64,000 nucleotides of DNA. It comes from Candidatus Mycoplasma mahonii (GTDB lineage: Bacteria > Bacillota_I > Bacilli_A > Mycoplasmatales > Metamycoplasmataceae). The notes below the pieces were generated by a model, which did not search any database, had not been told where the DNA came from, and saw only the letters and a program-made list of their open reading frames with translations. The DNA lies in NCBI RefSeq assembly GCF_030550815.1, contig NZ_CP114583.1:732769-796768 (forward strand), written 5' to 3'. The position numbers and the translations under genes are program-made. Numbering within the stretch: position 1 is the stretch's first letter; every line of letters starts with the position of its first letter. Positions 22,153 to 33,114 of the stretch are shown piece after piece.

Positions 22153-22177
22153 AAAACCCATTTGAGGGTTTTTATTT
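22153..22177 (+). terminator. Rho-independent terminator of the cold-shock gene
   Basis: AAAACCC (22153-22159) and GGGTTTT (22166-22172) form a 7-bp stem with a six-base loop, followed by TATTT. Confidence 0.85.
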
Positions 22178-22251
22178 AATAATTTTACAAAAAATAATTT
22201 ATGCATTCTAATTTTATGCAGATAAATCGACCTTTTCTTTATAATTTATTT

Positions 22252-22773
22252 ATGAAATTACTTATTGATACCTCATTAAAAACATTATTCATGTCTATTA
22301 TTGATGGTGGTGAAACATTAACCTTCATAAAAGAGATGGTTAAAAAGAAAGCTGACCGGCTACCGGGCGCATTTAGTGAGTTGCTCTTAAAGGCTCGTAT
22401 TAAGACTAAAGACATAAAGGAAATATATGTTACAAATGGGCCGGGGTCTTTCATGGGTGTGCGAACAGCTTTAACATTTGTAAGAACAATCGCCCAAATT
22501 AATGGCACAAAAATTTTTGTTGCTGACACTCTTTCTTTCATAAGTGGTGGGACAAAAGGCACTTATTACATTGATGCAAGATCCGATAAGTCTTATAAAG
22601 GTGTGCTTGATAGCAAAATGTCTATAACATTAATCAGTTTTCGTGATGATTCAGTAGTGGATTACAATGAAATTATCAACAAACCAAACAAGTATCTAGA
22701 TGTTTTTAAGGAAAGAAATGTTCTAGAAGTAAAACCTAATTACATCAAATCACCAAGAATCGGAAGGGAATAA
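22252..22773 (+). CDS. tsaB: tRNA t6A biosynthesis protein TsaB
   Basis: Non-catalytic partner of TsaD in transfer of the threonylcarbamoyl group to A37 of ANN-reading tRNAs. 173 residues, shorter than the E. coli form. MKLLIDTSLKTLFMSII starts the actin-like ATPase fold, and VTNGPGSFMGVRTALTF is the hallmark TsaB segment. The in-frame ATG at 22201 is rejected because TATAAT (22240-22245) lies six bases before 22252. The final TAA overlaps the ATG of tsaD, so the two partner subunits are translated together. Confidence 0.93.
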   Translation: MKLLIDTSLKTLFMSIIDGGETLTFIKEMVKKKADRLPGAFSELLLKARIKTKDIKEIYVTNGPGSFMGVRTALTFVRTIAQINGTKIFVADTLSFISGGTKGTYYIDARSDKSYKGVLDSKMSITLISFRDDSVVDYNEIINKPNKYLDVFKERNVLEVKPNYIKSPRIGRE

Positions 22774-23693
22774 TGAAAATACTTGCAATTGAAAGTTCAC
22801 ATGATGATACTTCCGTTGTTTTATTTGAGGATAAAAAAATTATATTTGATGTTTCCTTTGCCCAAACAGACTTCCACAAGTCATATGGAGGAACTGTTCC
22901 TGAGTATGCTGCTAGAAAGCATTGTGACATATTGCCTATTATTCTGGATAGGTTCATCAAAGAGCAAAATTTAAGCGATATTGATCATATTGCCTATACA
23001 AATGAACCAGGCTTAATTGGGTCGCTACAAATGGGTCGCTTATTTGCTTATGGTCTTGGATTTTCTTTAAATATACCCGTTAAGCCTATTAATCATATAT
23101 TTGCCCATATTTATGCAGTGGAGTTTGATCATGAAATTAAATATCCTGCTCTTGCGTTAATAGTTAGCGGAGGGCATACACAACTATGAAATGTTAAGGG
23201 TATTAATGACATTAAACTTTTAGGAGAAACAAGAGATGATGCAGCCGGAGAAGCCTTTGATAAAATTTCTCGTAAATTAGGAGCCGGTTTTCCTGGTGGA
23301 CCAGCTATTTCAAAACTTGCAGAAAAAGGCCTAAATAACATTAATTTTAAAATCCAAATGACATCAGGAAACGATTTTTCTTTTTCTGGTCTAAAAACAA
23401 AAGTGATTAATTATATTCATAATCTAGAACAGAAAAATGAACTGATAAATAACGAAAATATTGCATGTTCATTTCAAGATGCTATTGTATCAAATTTAAT
23501 TGACAAAACAAAGCAAGCCTTCATGAAAGGTGATTACAAATCAATAATTATTGGCGGGGGAGTGTCGGCAAATAATTTATTACGAAGAAGAATCTTGGAT
23601 GAATTTGCCTCTTTAGCCTTAATTCCATCAAAGAAATTCACAACAGATAATGCGGCTATGATTGCAATCAGAAGTTTCATAAAAGAACAATAA
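22773..23693 (+). CDS. tsaD: tRNA N6-adenosine threonylcarbamoyltransferase TsaD
   Basis: Catalytic subunit of t6A37 synthesis. 306 residues, ASKHA fold. The N-terminal motif reads ESSHDDT where most bacteria have ESSCDET. The metal-binding histidines are in NHIFAHIYA, and SGGHTQLW precedes the DDAAGEAFDKISR loop. FSFSGLKT and GGGVSANNLLR complete the Kae1/TsaD signature set. A TGA at 23187-23189 encodes the Trp after HTQL. The end is slightly short of the usual ~320 residues. It overlaps tsaB by one base (TAATG). Confidence 0.95.
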
Positions 23694-23788
23694 CATTATA
23701 ATAATGCATTGAAAATATTTATAAATTAATTTGAACTTCCAACTAATTTGATGTACAATATTATAATTGATTAAAAAAAGAGATGTAT

Positions 23789-23905
23789 ATGGCAATGAAA
23801 AAAATAACTATTTTTGGTAGTATTGGTTTAGTTTCTGTTGCAGTTGGAGCCGAATGAGATATTTATAATTTTTTAAACAATTATTGTTGATTCAAAAGAA
23901 AGTAA
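23789..23905 (+). other. Possible lipoprotein signal-peptide relic or small peptide
   Basis: A 38-codon frame beginning MAMKKITIFGSIGLVSVAVGA, which looks like the start of a mycoplasma lipoprotein signal peptide, preceded by AAAGAG. It ends quickly after two TGA-Trp codons, with no lipobox Cys. TATAAT-like sequence lies 20 to 30 bases upstream. Probably the head of a lost gene. Confidence 0.3.
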
Positions 23906-23927
23906 GCGGAAATATCATCATTATAAA

Positions 23928-25319
23928 TTAAATAGCCTTATCTAACCATTTATATTTCTTATAAAAAATATATGTTGGTGGTATTTTAACTAATTTTATT
24001 AGTCTGGATATTCAATACAATTGTCAAAATGAAATACCAATATGAGCAACATATGCGTCAATAAGATAAAGCGTTAAAGGAATCCCAAATTCAAATATAA
24101 CTGAAAAAACTCCATTTGACATGACCGCTTCCTTACCCATACCAGCTGCTTTAAAAGTCAATAACATACTTTTAGAAATTGCTGCAAAAGGATATGTACA
24201 CGCCACTGCAAGCAATACAAGAGTAGCATGCAATTGTATATCATGTGAAATATTTCCTCACATTAAGGGAATGGGTAAAGCAACTGCAGCTAGAATAGTT
24301 CCTTCAACAAGTGCTGTTATGAATGTATACATATTAAGTTTCTTATCATTAATGTACGCTTGCTCTCTATCGCCTTTTCCAATATAGTATCCAACAAAAA
24401 TCCCTTTTGTTCTCCCAACACCATTGAAAGCCAAATAGAACATCATTAGAATTGGTTGCACAATTGCTAAGACATTCGATGCACCATCGCCATATCATCG
24501 TGAATAAATAATCATTACGCCAATTGATGCAAGTGAAAATGTTATATTTTGAATAAATAATCCACTCCTTTTTAATCCAAGCAACAATATTGTTTTATCA
24601 ATTTGAAATATCTTGAGAGGATTAAAGAACATAACCGGATCAATTTTACTAAATCAAATATAACCCCCAATAGCTATCACTAAGAAACATTCAACTGTGA
24701 CCGTCGATCATGCAACTCCTACAAGTCCCAGACTAAATACTCGATAAAACAAGTAATTACCAAAAGCATTAATAACAACAATCATTAAAGATAGAGGTAT
24801 GATAATTTTTTGTTTTTTATTAGCGGTAAGCCACTGCATATAGCTTGAGGAAAGCATGAGTGGAATAATCTTTCAAATAATAACTTTTGTATAGTCTTGA
24901 GCTTCCCCTGATGCAGTTGAAGTATTTGCCATGTTAGTTCCTTGAAAGAAACGCATAATCTCATCTGTGGCAAAATATGCACATAGGATAAAAATAGCAC
25001 TAAAAGCAAATATACCAATAGTTATTATTTTATAAACTGATTTGATTTTTTTATGATTATTAGCACCTTTGTATTGCATTACTAGGAAAGAAAACATGGC
25101 AATAAAAGCGCCAATGACAATAACGGCAATACCAGAATATTTATTGCCAAGAGAAACCGCGGCCATTTCAGATGAACCTGGTGTTTGGAAATTTCCCACC
25201 ATAATTCCATCAATGAGTGACATTAATGAGTCAATAATTGCTAAAACAATAAAAGGTGCTGCAACCTTAAGTATTTTCAGAATAAATTTTTTATCTCAAT
25301 ACTTTACTTTTAAATTCAT
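23928..25319 (-). CDS. MATE-family multidrug efflux protein
   Basis: Cation-coupled exporter of the MATE/NorM family, or a related flippase-fold protein. 463 residues with about 12 membrane spans. The first span carries PFIVLAIIDSLMSLIDGIMVG (key DGIMVG), the classic MATE helix. The second half repeats the pattern with SIGVMIIYSRWYGDGASN. The loop FNGVGRTKGIFVGYYIGKGDRE corresponds to the family's GNxxGAxxxxRA region. Several TGA-Trp codons split it under the standard code. Leaderless: TATAAT at 25326-25331 on this strand, six bases, ATG 25319. Confidence 0.9.
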
Positions 25320-25355
25320 TAATTAATTATAAGTAAAAAAAACTCAGATTTAAGT

Positions 25356-25565
25356 TTATTCATTAATAACTTGATAAAGGTCACCATTTATTCAAAGCGT
25401 TGATCCGACACTTACTTTTGATCCTCTACCTTCTGGAACTTTCCCATTTATTTTTACACTATTATTTTCTAGAAAATATTTAGCTTCCCCACCTGTCGAA
25501 ATGACATTTATCTTTTTTAATAGTTGATTGATCTTAATACTTTTATCTCTAATGACTATTTTCAT
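25356..25565 (-). CDS. Small S4-domain RNA-binding protein
   Basis: 69 residues comprising a lone S4 domain: IKINQLLKKINVISTGGEAKYFLEN, then VKINGKVPEGRGSKVSVGSTL. It is similar in size to Bacillus YaaA (the S4-like protein near recF) and YbcJ. It presumably binds rRNA or tRNA; the partner is unknown. Its ATG at 25565 overlaps the TAA of prs (TAATG), so it is translationally coupled to the PRPP synthetase gene. One TGA-Trp near the C-terminus. Confidence 0.8.
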
Positions 25566-26524
25566 TAGATTGTCTCTTTTATTTTCTTATAAAGATCTGA
25601 TATTGATGTTCCTTCTCCAGTTGCTAGTATTGTAGATGCTATAAATTTATCAAGAGATGCAATAAGCAATTTTTTCGATTTTATTTCATAAACTTTTTCA
25701 ATCGAATCAGTAATAATGACTTGATCGATATGTTTTGCTTCATCAAAGTGATCAAAACCCTTAGAGAATATACCATGTGTGGCTGCAACAATAATTTTTT
25801 TAGCACCTTTTTCTTTAAGTGATTTAGCAGCCTTAATAATCGTGTTACCTGTATCAATCATATCATCAATAATTACAATGTTCCTGTCTTTTACATCACC
25901 CAAAATCCCAATAACTTCAGACTGATTAGCGGCTGTTCTTCTTTTATCAATAATTGCGATTTGAATATCGGGTGAAATAAGTTCTGCTAGTACCCTTGCT
26001 CGCACTGTTCCACCATGGTCAGGTGAAACAACTGTAAATTTTCCAGTTTTTTTAATTTCTTTTGCAATTATATATTGTCCTTTTAAATCATCCAGGGGAA
26101 TATTAAAGAATCCTTGAATCGAAGGATTATGTAAATCAACAGTAATTATTTTGGTTGCTCCAGCAGTTTGAAGTAAATCTGCAATTAACCTTGCACTAAT
26201 GGGTTGTCTTCCTTTTGCCTTTCTATCTTGACGGGAATATCCATAATATGTCAGAACAACAGTAATGGTTTTGGCAGATGCTCTTTTAAGCGAATCAATG
26301 AATATCAATAATTCCATGATGTTACTATTTGTTGGAGTAGATGTTGAAGCAACTATGTATGTATGCATATTTCTTACATAGTCATCTGATTGTACAAGAA
26401 TTTCACCATCAGCAAATACTGTTCTATTTATTTTAGATAAAGATATACCTAAAATTTTAGAAATTTTGTTACCCAGTTTTTGAGCATTATGTAAAGCAAA
26501 TAATCTGGTGTTTTTCTGATCCAT
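25565..26524 (-). CDS. prs: Ribose-phosphate pyrophosphokinase (PRPP synthetase)
   Basis: Makes PRPP from ribose-5-phosphate and ATP for nucleotide salvage, supporting purB/guaC/tdk in this window. 319 residues, full length. The flexible loop with catalytic residues appears as YYGYSRQDRKAKGRQPISA, the Mg/ribose-5-P histidine site as VDLHNPSIQGFF, the pyrophosphate loop as SPDHGGTVRA (usual form SPDxGGxxRA), and the PRPP loop as IVIIDDMIDTGNTI. TAAAAT at 26531-26536 lies six bases upstream of ATG 26524, the leaderless geometry. It is coupled to the S4 protein downstream. Confidence 0.97.
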   Translation of the reverse strand: MDQKNTRLFALHNAQKLGNKISKILGISLSKINRTVFADGEILVQSDDYVRNMHTYIVASTSTPTNSNIMELLIFIDSLKRASAKTITVVLTYYGYSRQDRKAKGRQPISARLIADLLQTAGATKIITVDLHNPSIQGFFNIPLDDLKGQYIIAKEIKKTGKFTVVSPDHGGTVRARVLAELISPDIQIAIIDKRRTAANQSEVIGILGDVKDRNIVIIDDMIDTGNTIIKAAKSLKEKGAKKIIVAATHGIFSKGFDHFDEAKHIDQVIITDSIEKVYEIKSKKLLIASLDKFIASTILATGEGTSISDLYKKIKETI

Positions 26525-26545
26525 ATCTATATTTTATCATAATGT

Positions 26546-27379
26546 TTATTTAAGAATAATTTTAATATTTTTATTTTTAATATTTTTAAATAAAATTTTA
26601 AATGTTGATCCATCTAATTCTTGTGGTCTAGCATTTATTTTAATATTTGATTCTAAAATAATGCTCTTCAGCAGTTCTGTGTCATCTGATAATATTTTCA
26701 TATTATTTAATAAAGTTTTTCTTCTTTGACTAAACATTAACCTGAAAAACAAAGCGATTTCCTTGTGGTTTTCTATTATATCGTCTCTTGTCTCAAAAGA
26801 CATAACTACTGAATTAATTTTTGGGAAAGGAACAAATGATTTAGGATTAACAATTAATTCTCTTTTAATGTTTTTAACATACAAGTTTGCAGTTAAAGTT
26901 AGCTTTCCATATTGTTTAGATCCAACTTTAGCGACTAAACGAGATCCAACTTCATCTTGCATCATAATGATGCATTTGTTAAATTTGTGTGCATTATCAA
27001 AAACTTTGAATAAAATATGTGATGTAATGTAATAGGGTATATTGGCAACAAGAGTTTTTTGTCCAGATCAATTTAAATTATCTTTCAAGAAATCTCCTTC
27101 TATTAAATTAAAATTACTTTTCCTAATTTCGCCTTGAAGAACTCTTATCATATCTCTATCTATTTCATAACAAGTAACAGTATTGGCGTCTTGTAAAAGC
27201 ATCGTGGTTAACGATCCTAAACCCGGACCAATTTCAACCACATCTTTATTTTTGATTTTACTTAATTTAAGAATTTCATCCAAAACGTTTTGATCAATTA
27301 AAAAATTTTGTCCAAATCTCTTTGAAGCACTTACATCATATTTTTTATATAAATTCTTAATTGCGGATAAGTTATTCAT
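26546..27379 (-). CDS. rsmA: 16S rRNA dimethyladenosine transferase
   Basis: KsgA/RsmA dimethylates A1518 and A1519 of 16S rRNA during 30S maturation. 277 residues. FGQNFLIDQNVLDEIL is the family N-terminus, VEIGPGLGSLT the SAM motif I, and YEIDRD motif II; the catalytic NIPY is read as ANIPYYIT with TGA-Trp just before it. The C-terminal domain includes SQRRKTLLNN. Leaderless: TATAAT 27386-27391 on this strand, six bases, ATG 27379. The box overlaps the stop region of tatD, so this gene probably has its own promoter inside the tatD end. Confidence 0.95.
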
Positions 27380-27386
27380 AATGAAA

Positions 27387-28151
27387 TTATATATTGAATA
27401 CCTTTATTGCGTTTTCATAAATATTTTTAACCACTTCATCATCTTTTTCGTTTCTAATGGCTGCGATAAAATCTACAACATATTTAACATTTTTAGGTTC
27501 ATTGGGCATTTTTCCACGATATGGGGTTGGTGTTAAAAAGGGAGAATCTGTTTCTGACAAAATTTTATTCAACGGAATATTTTTAACAACTTCTTGAACA
27601 TCCTTTGCGTTTTTGAATGTAACAATCCCGGAAAAAGAGATGTAAGCACCCAGTTTGATAAACTTTTGTGCTCATTCCAAATTTCCTGTGTAAGAGTGCA
27701 TGATGAATGTTATCCCTTTAAATTCATCACTTGCAATAATGTTATACACTTGCTGAAATGAATCCCGTGCATGAATTTCGATAGGAAGATTGTGATCTTT
27801 AGCTTTAATAAGATGTTTTCTAAATGAAGTTACTTGGTTCTCTAATGACGGATTATTATCATGATAAAGATCAATACCTGTTTCACCAATGAATTTAATG
27901 TCATTGTAATCAATTTCATCTAGGATGGATGTATCATTTTTATCCACTTCACATGGGTGAATGCCAACACCTGCAAAAACATTTGGATGTTTTTTAGCTA
28001 CTTCAATCGCGTTAAGTGAATCTTTTTTAGTTGTTCCAGGAACAAAAATATAGGAAATATAATTCATGGTGGCGTTGTCTACCAATTTATTAGTTTCATT
28101 TTCTTTAAAAAATTCACTACCGATATGAGCATGAGTGTCGATATATTTCAT
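27387..28151 (-). CDS. tatD: TatD-family metal-dependent hydrolase
   Basis: Amidohydrolase-fold nuclease. 254 residues, full length. The metal ligands appear in order: IDTHAHIGSEFF (HxH), IKFIGETGIDLYHDN (Glu), LPIEIHARDSF (His), FIMHSYTG (His) and ILSETDSPFLTPTPYRG (Asp). The usual role is 3-prime exonuclease or DNA fragmentation/repair activity; tatD is commonly next to rsmA/ksgA in Firmicutes and mycoplasmas, as here. Leaderless: TATAAT 28158-28163 on this strand, six bases, ATG 28151. Confidence 0.94.
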
Positions 28152-28175
28152 AAATAAATTATATAAAAAAAGATA

Positions 28176-28853
28176 CTACTTAACAATATCTTTTCATGGT
28201 CTTGGATATCCTTGTAGGTGTAGTGATTTTTTAGTATACGTAATCAAATTAACTTCTTTGTCTTTAATGGTTTTAACTGGAACTATCTTTGGTGAAACAT
28301 TTAGGATTTTAATTATCTTTTTGGCTGCTTTTATTTCTTCTTTAGCCATTGGGCCTTTGATAAATGCATATTCAGAAAATTTCTTCCCGATATGAATCGA
28401 TGCTTCACAAAGATATCGAAATTCTGCAACTGCCCTTGCTGTAATATAGTCAAAGTAGTTAAACATTTTAGCATCTTCTACTCTTGTCATTTGGACTCTA
28501 GCATTTAGTTTTAGTTTGACGCATGTTTCCATTAGAAAAATCATTCTTTTCTCTTGCGGTTCAAACATTATTAGTTCCAATTCAGGGTGACTTATGACAA
28601 ATGGAATCGAAGGAAATCCAACACCAGCTCCAATATCCAATAGTTTTTTTTCTATAAAATCTTCTGTGTGAGGAAACGCTGCTTCAAGTGTTAAGATAGA
28701 TTCAAGAATTCCTTCTTTTCATAAAACATCACCTTTGAAACCCGTTAAGTTCATAACCTTATTTTGTGATTCAATAATTTCAACATATTCTTCTAATTTT
28801 GCAAAAATTAACTCATCATTAATATGTTCTCTTGTTAACTCTTTGTAGTTCAT
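28176..28853 (-). CDS. rsmG: 16S rRNA (guanine-N7) methyltransferase RsmG (GidB)
   Basis: SAM-dependent methylation of G527 in the 530 loop; loss gives low-level streptomycin resistance in other bacteria. 225 residues. LLDIGAGVGFPSIPF is motif I, IMFEPQEKRMIFL motif II, and ITARAVAEF the RsmG-specific ARA motif. The family's KG block is FIKGPMAKEEI. The C-terminus GYPRPWKDIVK uses a TGA-Trp. Leaderless: TATAAT 28860-28865 on this strand, six bases, ATG 28853. Confidence 0.95.
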
Positions 28854-28921
28854 AATGAAATTATACCTTTATTATTAAAAAAAGATATTTTTACCTTTTT
28901 CTAAACGTTATTTTCAGTTTG

Positions 28922-30934
28922 TTATTTTTTGCTATGTTTTTTAACATCATTAATTATTTCACTTAATGAGGCATCTTTTTCGCTTTTTTTAACGATTTTT
29001 TTTGCAGGAAGTCTTTTAAGATTTTCATGAATATAATCTATTTCTTCTTTAACAATTGTTTCTTTTTCTAATAACTCATCAGCAATTAATTTTAACAATT
29101 TTTTATTTTCTTTTATGACAGAAAGAGCTTTTGTTTCAGCACCAACCACTAATTCTCTAATGGCATCATCAATTTTTTCAGCAAGTGCATCTGAATAATC
29201 TTTACTTGTCTGGTTTGGCCCTAAGAATCCATTTGGATTTATTTTCTCATAAGCAATTGGACCAAGGATTGACATACCAAATTGTGTGACCATTGAACGA
29301 GCAATGTTTGTTGCTCTTTCAATATCGTTATGAGCGCCTGTTGACACTTCGCCTTTACCGTAAATTATTTGCTCGGCAGCTCTACCACCCATGTAAGAAA
29401 TAATTTTAGCTTCAAGTTCTGATTTTTTATAGTTATATGTTTCTTTTCTTGGGGTCATTAATGTATATCCACCTGCATCGCCACGTGGAATGATGGTAAT
29501 TTTTTGAACTATTTCTGCATCTGATATTTTTAGTCCAATAATAGCATGACCAGCTTCATGGTAAGCAACCATCATCATTTCTTCAGGCGTAATTGTTCTA
29601 TGTTTTTTAGCTGGACCAGCTACAACTCTATCGATTGCTTCGTCAATTTGCTGAATTGTGATTAAATTAGTTTTTTCTCTAACTGATAATAAAGCAGCTT
29701 CATTAACAACATTTTCTAATTGTGCACCTGAGTAACCAGGAGTTCTCTTAGCCACATTTTTAAAATCAACCTCACTATGAATTCTTTTACCTTTGGCATG
29801 TAACTCAAGAATCATTTCCCTCTCCAAAATATCAGGATTATTAACTGTAATAACACGGTCAAAGCGACCAGGTCTTAATAGCGCTGGATCTAGAACATCT
29901 GTTCTATTTGTAGCGGCAATAATTAGAAGGCCTGAGTTTTCATCCATTCCATCCATTTCCACAAGAATCTGATTAAGCGTTTGCTCTCTTTCATCATTTC
30001 CCGAAAGTGAAGATCCACGTTTTCTACCAACGGCATCTAACTCATCAATAAATAGGATAGCTGGAGCAACCTTACGAGCTTCCTTAAACATTTCACGTAC
30101 CCGTTTAGCCCCCATACCAGCAAACATCTCAACAAAGTTAGAGGCAGATATAAAGTAAAACGGAACATTAGCTTCGCCGGCTGTTGCCTTAGCAAGTAAT
30201 GTTTTACCTGTGCCTGGAGGACCACCTAACATGATTCCTTTTGGTATTCTTGCTCCTGCAGCTTCATACTTTTTAGGATTTCTTAAAAAGTCAACAACTT
30301 CTTCAATTTCTTCCTTAACTTCTTTTTGTCCAGCAACATCTGAAAATCTTTTGTTAGAAATAATTTTCTTGGCAGGGTTTTTACCTGCACCAAAGATGCC
30401 TCCACTTCCTCCGCCTTGATTTGCTCTTTTAATAAAGAACATAATACCAAAGATCATTAATAATGTTATTCCAAATGTGCTAATAAAACTTCAAATGGCA
30501 GAATTATTTTTTGGGGTTCCTATTGCAGTTAATTTACCTTCATTTGGTTGTCCACCATTTAAAGCCATATTAACAATTTCGTGAATACCACCTTGATTGC
30601 TATTTTCATATATTTGACTAATAAAAGTTGGGCTGGCATAAACAACATAACTTTCACTTTCCCCAGAAGAAGGGACTTCTTCAACATAAATTGCTTGTGC
30701 TATACTATCAGTTGTGATAGATTTGAAATAATGATCATCTTCCACATTTGTTGAGGAGCCGGTTAATCGTGTTTTAAATTCATTAATGTTTTTAGTTTCT
30801 TTTGATTTTTTAAAGACGTCAAAAACTCATAGAGCAAGTATGATAATTACTGCAAAAAATACCACAGTCATTATTAATCTAGTTCAATTAAATCCTTTTT
30901 TTGGTTCGTGTGTACCTTGTGCTGGTTGTGACAT
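28922..30934 (-). CDS. ftsH: ATP-dependent zinc metalloprotease FtsH
   Basis: Membrane-anchored AAA+ protease that degrades misfolded membrane and regulatory proteins. 670 residues. There are two transmembrane segments (about residues 15-35 and 150-168) flanking an extracytoplasmic domain. The AAA+ module follows with Walker [10 protein letters not shown] at residues 237-245, Walker [15 protein letters not shown] block [18 protein letters not shown], and the zinc site HEAGH with downstream [11 protein letters not shown] Gly-rich hinge ([16 protein letters not shown]) precedes the AAA domain. The start at 30934 has an AAAGGAG SD and a leader. It begins a strand-switch with the divergent DEAD-box gene. 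Confidence 0.97.
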
Positions 30935-31493
30935 CTAAGCTCCTTTAATATTACAAGTCTTATTATATTATAAAGATGTTAAAAAAACACCTTTTTTAAA
31001 CAATAATTCTTTTTTTATGAAATTGCTACAAAACTTGTAAATTCTTGATATAAAGGTTTGAACTATTATGAGTAACTATAATACTTTATTTATTATGTTT
31101 GGTCTCTTTAAAATTAATAGTGCTTAGATGAATATTTGTTATGAATAAAGACTTATTCATTGTTTATGAAAATGATTTTTGCATTTGACAATTAGTTAAA
31201 CCAAAGAAATATTCTTTTTGGATATATTTGTTATCTAGTTGGTCCTATAATTACTGTACTTTTTGCTTGCCAACATAATAATGATTTTTGTGCACCAAAG
31301 CATTATATGGCAATGTAACTTCATGGGTTCCTTTTGTTTCTAATTAGTCCGTAACCCAATTGTAAGGCAAGGGGTCTTTCATAATGAAATTTTTAAGTAC
31401 ACTTAGATATACATTGAATAATTGTGTAATATATTTGGAAATTTCATTAATACCTATATAATGAGGGAAGTTGTCTTACCCGGGCGACCGGAA
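30935..31493. other. Divergent intergenic region between ftsH and the DEAD-box gene
   Basis: About 560 nt. It holds the ftsH leader and promoter (TATAAT on the minus strand near 30965) and, at the right end, TATAAT at 31456-31461 for the helicase. A short frame from 31141 (45 codons, Trp/Tyr/Cys-rich) has no family resemblance and no SD. I see no RNA gene or mobile element. Confidence 0.45.
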
Positions 31494-33005
31494 ATGAGAA
31501 AAATGAAATTTAAAGAATTAAATTTATCCAAAGAACTGCTCGATACACTCGAACTAATTGGATATAGAGAAGCATCACCAATTCAAGAAAAGGCGATCCC
31601 TGTTGCTATGTCTGGTAATGATATTATTGGTCAAGCACAAACAGGAACAGGAAAAACTGCGGCATTTGGTATTCCCTTAATTGAAAATACAATTAAAAAT
31701 AGGAATTTGCAACATATTATTCTTGCACCTTCAAGAGAATTAGCAACTCAAATATATAATGAGTTGCACAAGCTATCAGCTAATAAAGATATTAAGGTGA
31801 TCGACATTATTGGTGGTATTTCCTACACCATTCAAAAAAGATCATTAAGTAGTGGACCTAATATTATTGTTGCAACACCAGGAAGATTCATCGATAACCT
31901 TGATAAAGGCTTAATTGATCTTTCACATGTAACTACATTTACACTTGATGAAGCAGATGAAATGTTGAATTTTGGTTTCTATAAAGAAATCACCAGAATT
32001 AAAAAATCATTGCCTGATAAAATTCAAACACTATTTTTTACTGCAACATTTAATCCAAAAATTAAAAAATTGGCGACTGAAATTTTAAATAACCCAGTAT
32101 CCATTATTATTTCAGAAGGACTATCCTCAACTCAAACAGTTTTGCAAAAACATATTATAGTGACTGAAAGGCAAAAAATTTCAACATTAGTGGCATTATT
32201 GCAAATGTTAAAACCTAAGTCCGCGATTATTTTTGGGAGAACAAAAAGAAGGGTTGAAGAATTAACAGCAGCACTTAAAAAAATGAATTTTGATGTAGTA
32301 GGAATCCAAGGTGATATGAGACAAAGAGAAAGATCCTTTGCTATGGATGGTTTCAGAAGAGGTAAAGTAAGCATAATCGTCGGAACTGACGTAATTGCTA
32401 GGGGAATTGATGTTGATGGGATTGATTATGTCTTCAACTTTGATTTACCAGATGAACTTGAATACTTTACTCATAGAATTGGGAGAACAGGAAGAGCCGG
32501 AAGCAAAGGAACATCAATTTCCTTTATCAAGGAAACTGAAAGATCATACTTTAAGCAGATTATGAACACAACTGGTTCAACATCAGAACAATGACCAATA
32601 CCGTCTGGGAAAGATTTGGCAGAGGTTAAAGAGAAACAACTTGAGGATTCTATGAAAGTTCTTTTGGAGATGGGCAAAAATAAATTCACTGAAACTGGAA
32701 AAATGATTTCTGAGTCATTTACCAAAGAGGAACTTGGGATTATTCTTAGTGAAGCCCTTATTGGTTCAAAGGATGTTTCTCAAAGTATAACATTAACACA
32801 AGAAGTGAGTAATGCACAAAGAAGAGGGGTAAAAGGCGGAAGGTCTTCCGGAGGAAGAAATAGAGGCGGTGGAAAACGTTCATCATATGGTTCTCAAGGT
32901 GGAAACAGAAGAGGTTATGGCGGTGGAAAGAACAATTCATATTCTTCAAATAGATCAAGCACAAGCAGGGCCAATTTAAGTAGACCAAGAAGTCCAAAAA
33001 AATAG
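31494..33005 (+). CDS. DEAD-box ATP-dependent RNA helicase with RG-rich tail
   Basis: CshA/DeaD-type helicase for ribosome assembly and mRNA turnover. About 503 residues from ATG 31494. ATG 31503 (MKFKELNLS) and 31461 are alternatives; I prefer 31494 because of the GGAA upstream and because 31461 sits in the -10 box. Motifs: Q motif around FKELNLS...SPIQ, motif I AQTGTGKT, Ia PSRELA, II DEAD, III TATF, IV SAIIFGRTK, V GTDVIARGID, VI HRIGRTGRAG. After the core, ~75 residues end in a basic Gly/Arg/Ser tail (GGRSSGGRNRGGG, GGNRRGYGGG) likely to bind RNA. TGA-Trp at 32592. Confidence 0.95.
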
Positions 33006-33019
33006 TTATGAACATAAAT

Positions 33020-33049
33020 ATAGCGATTTAATATCTTCGCTATTTTTTA
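33020..33049 (+). terminator. Rho-independent terminator after the helicase gene
   Basis: ATAGCGA (33020-33026) pairs with TCGCTAT (33037-33043), then TTTTTAT follows. It lies 15 bases after the stop codon. Confidence 0.8.
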
Positions 33050-33114
33050 TTAGAATTATAAAATTAATGTATATAAAACTATCCATTAAAGCTTTGTAAT
33101 GATATGGTTTGAAC

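Noticed and set aside
31141..31278. 45-codon frame in the ftsH/helicase gap
   Set aside because: No SD, no promoter spacing, no resemblance; composition is that of random AT-rich DNA.
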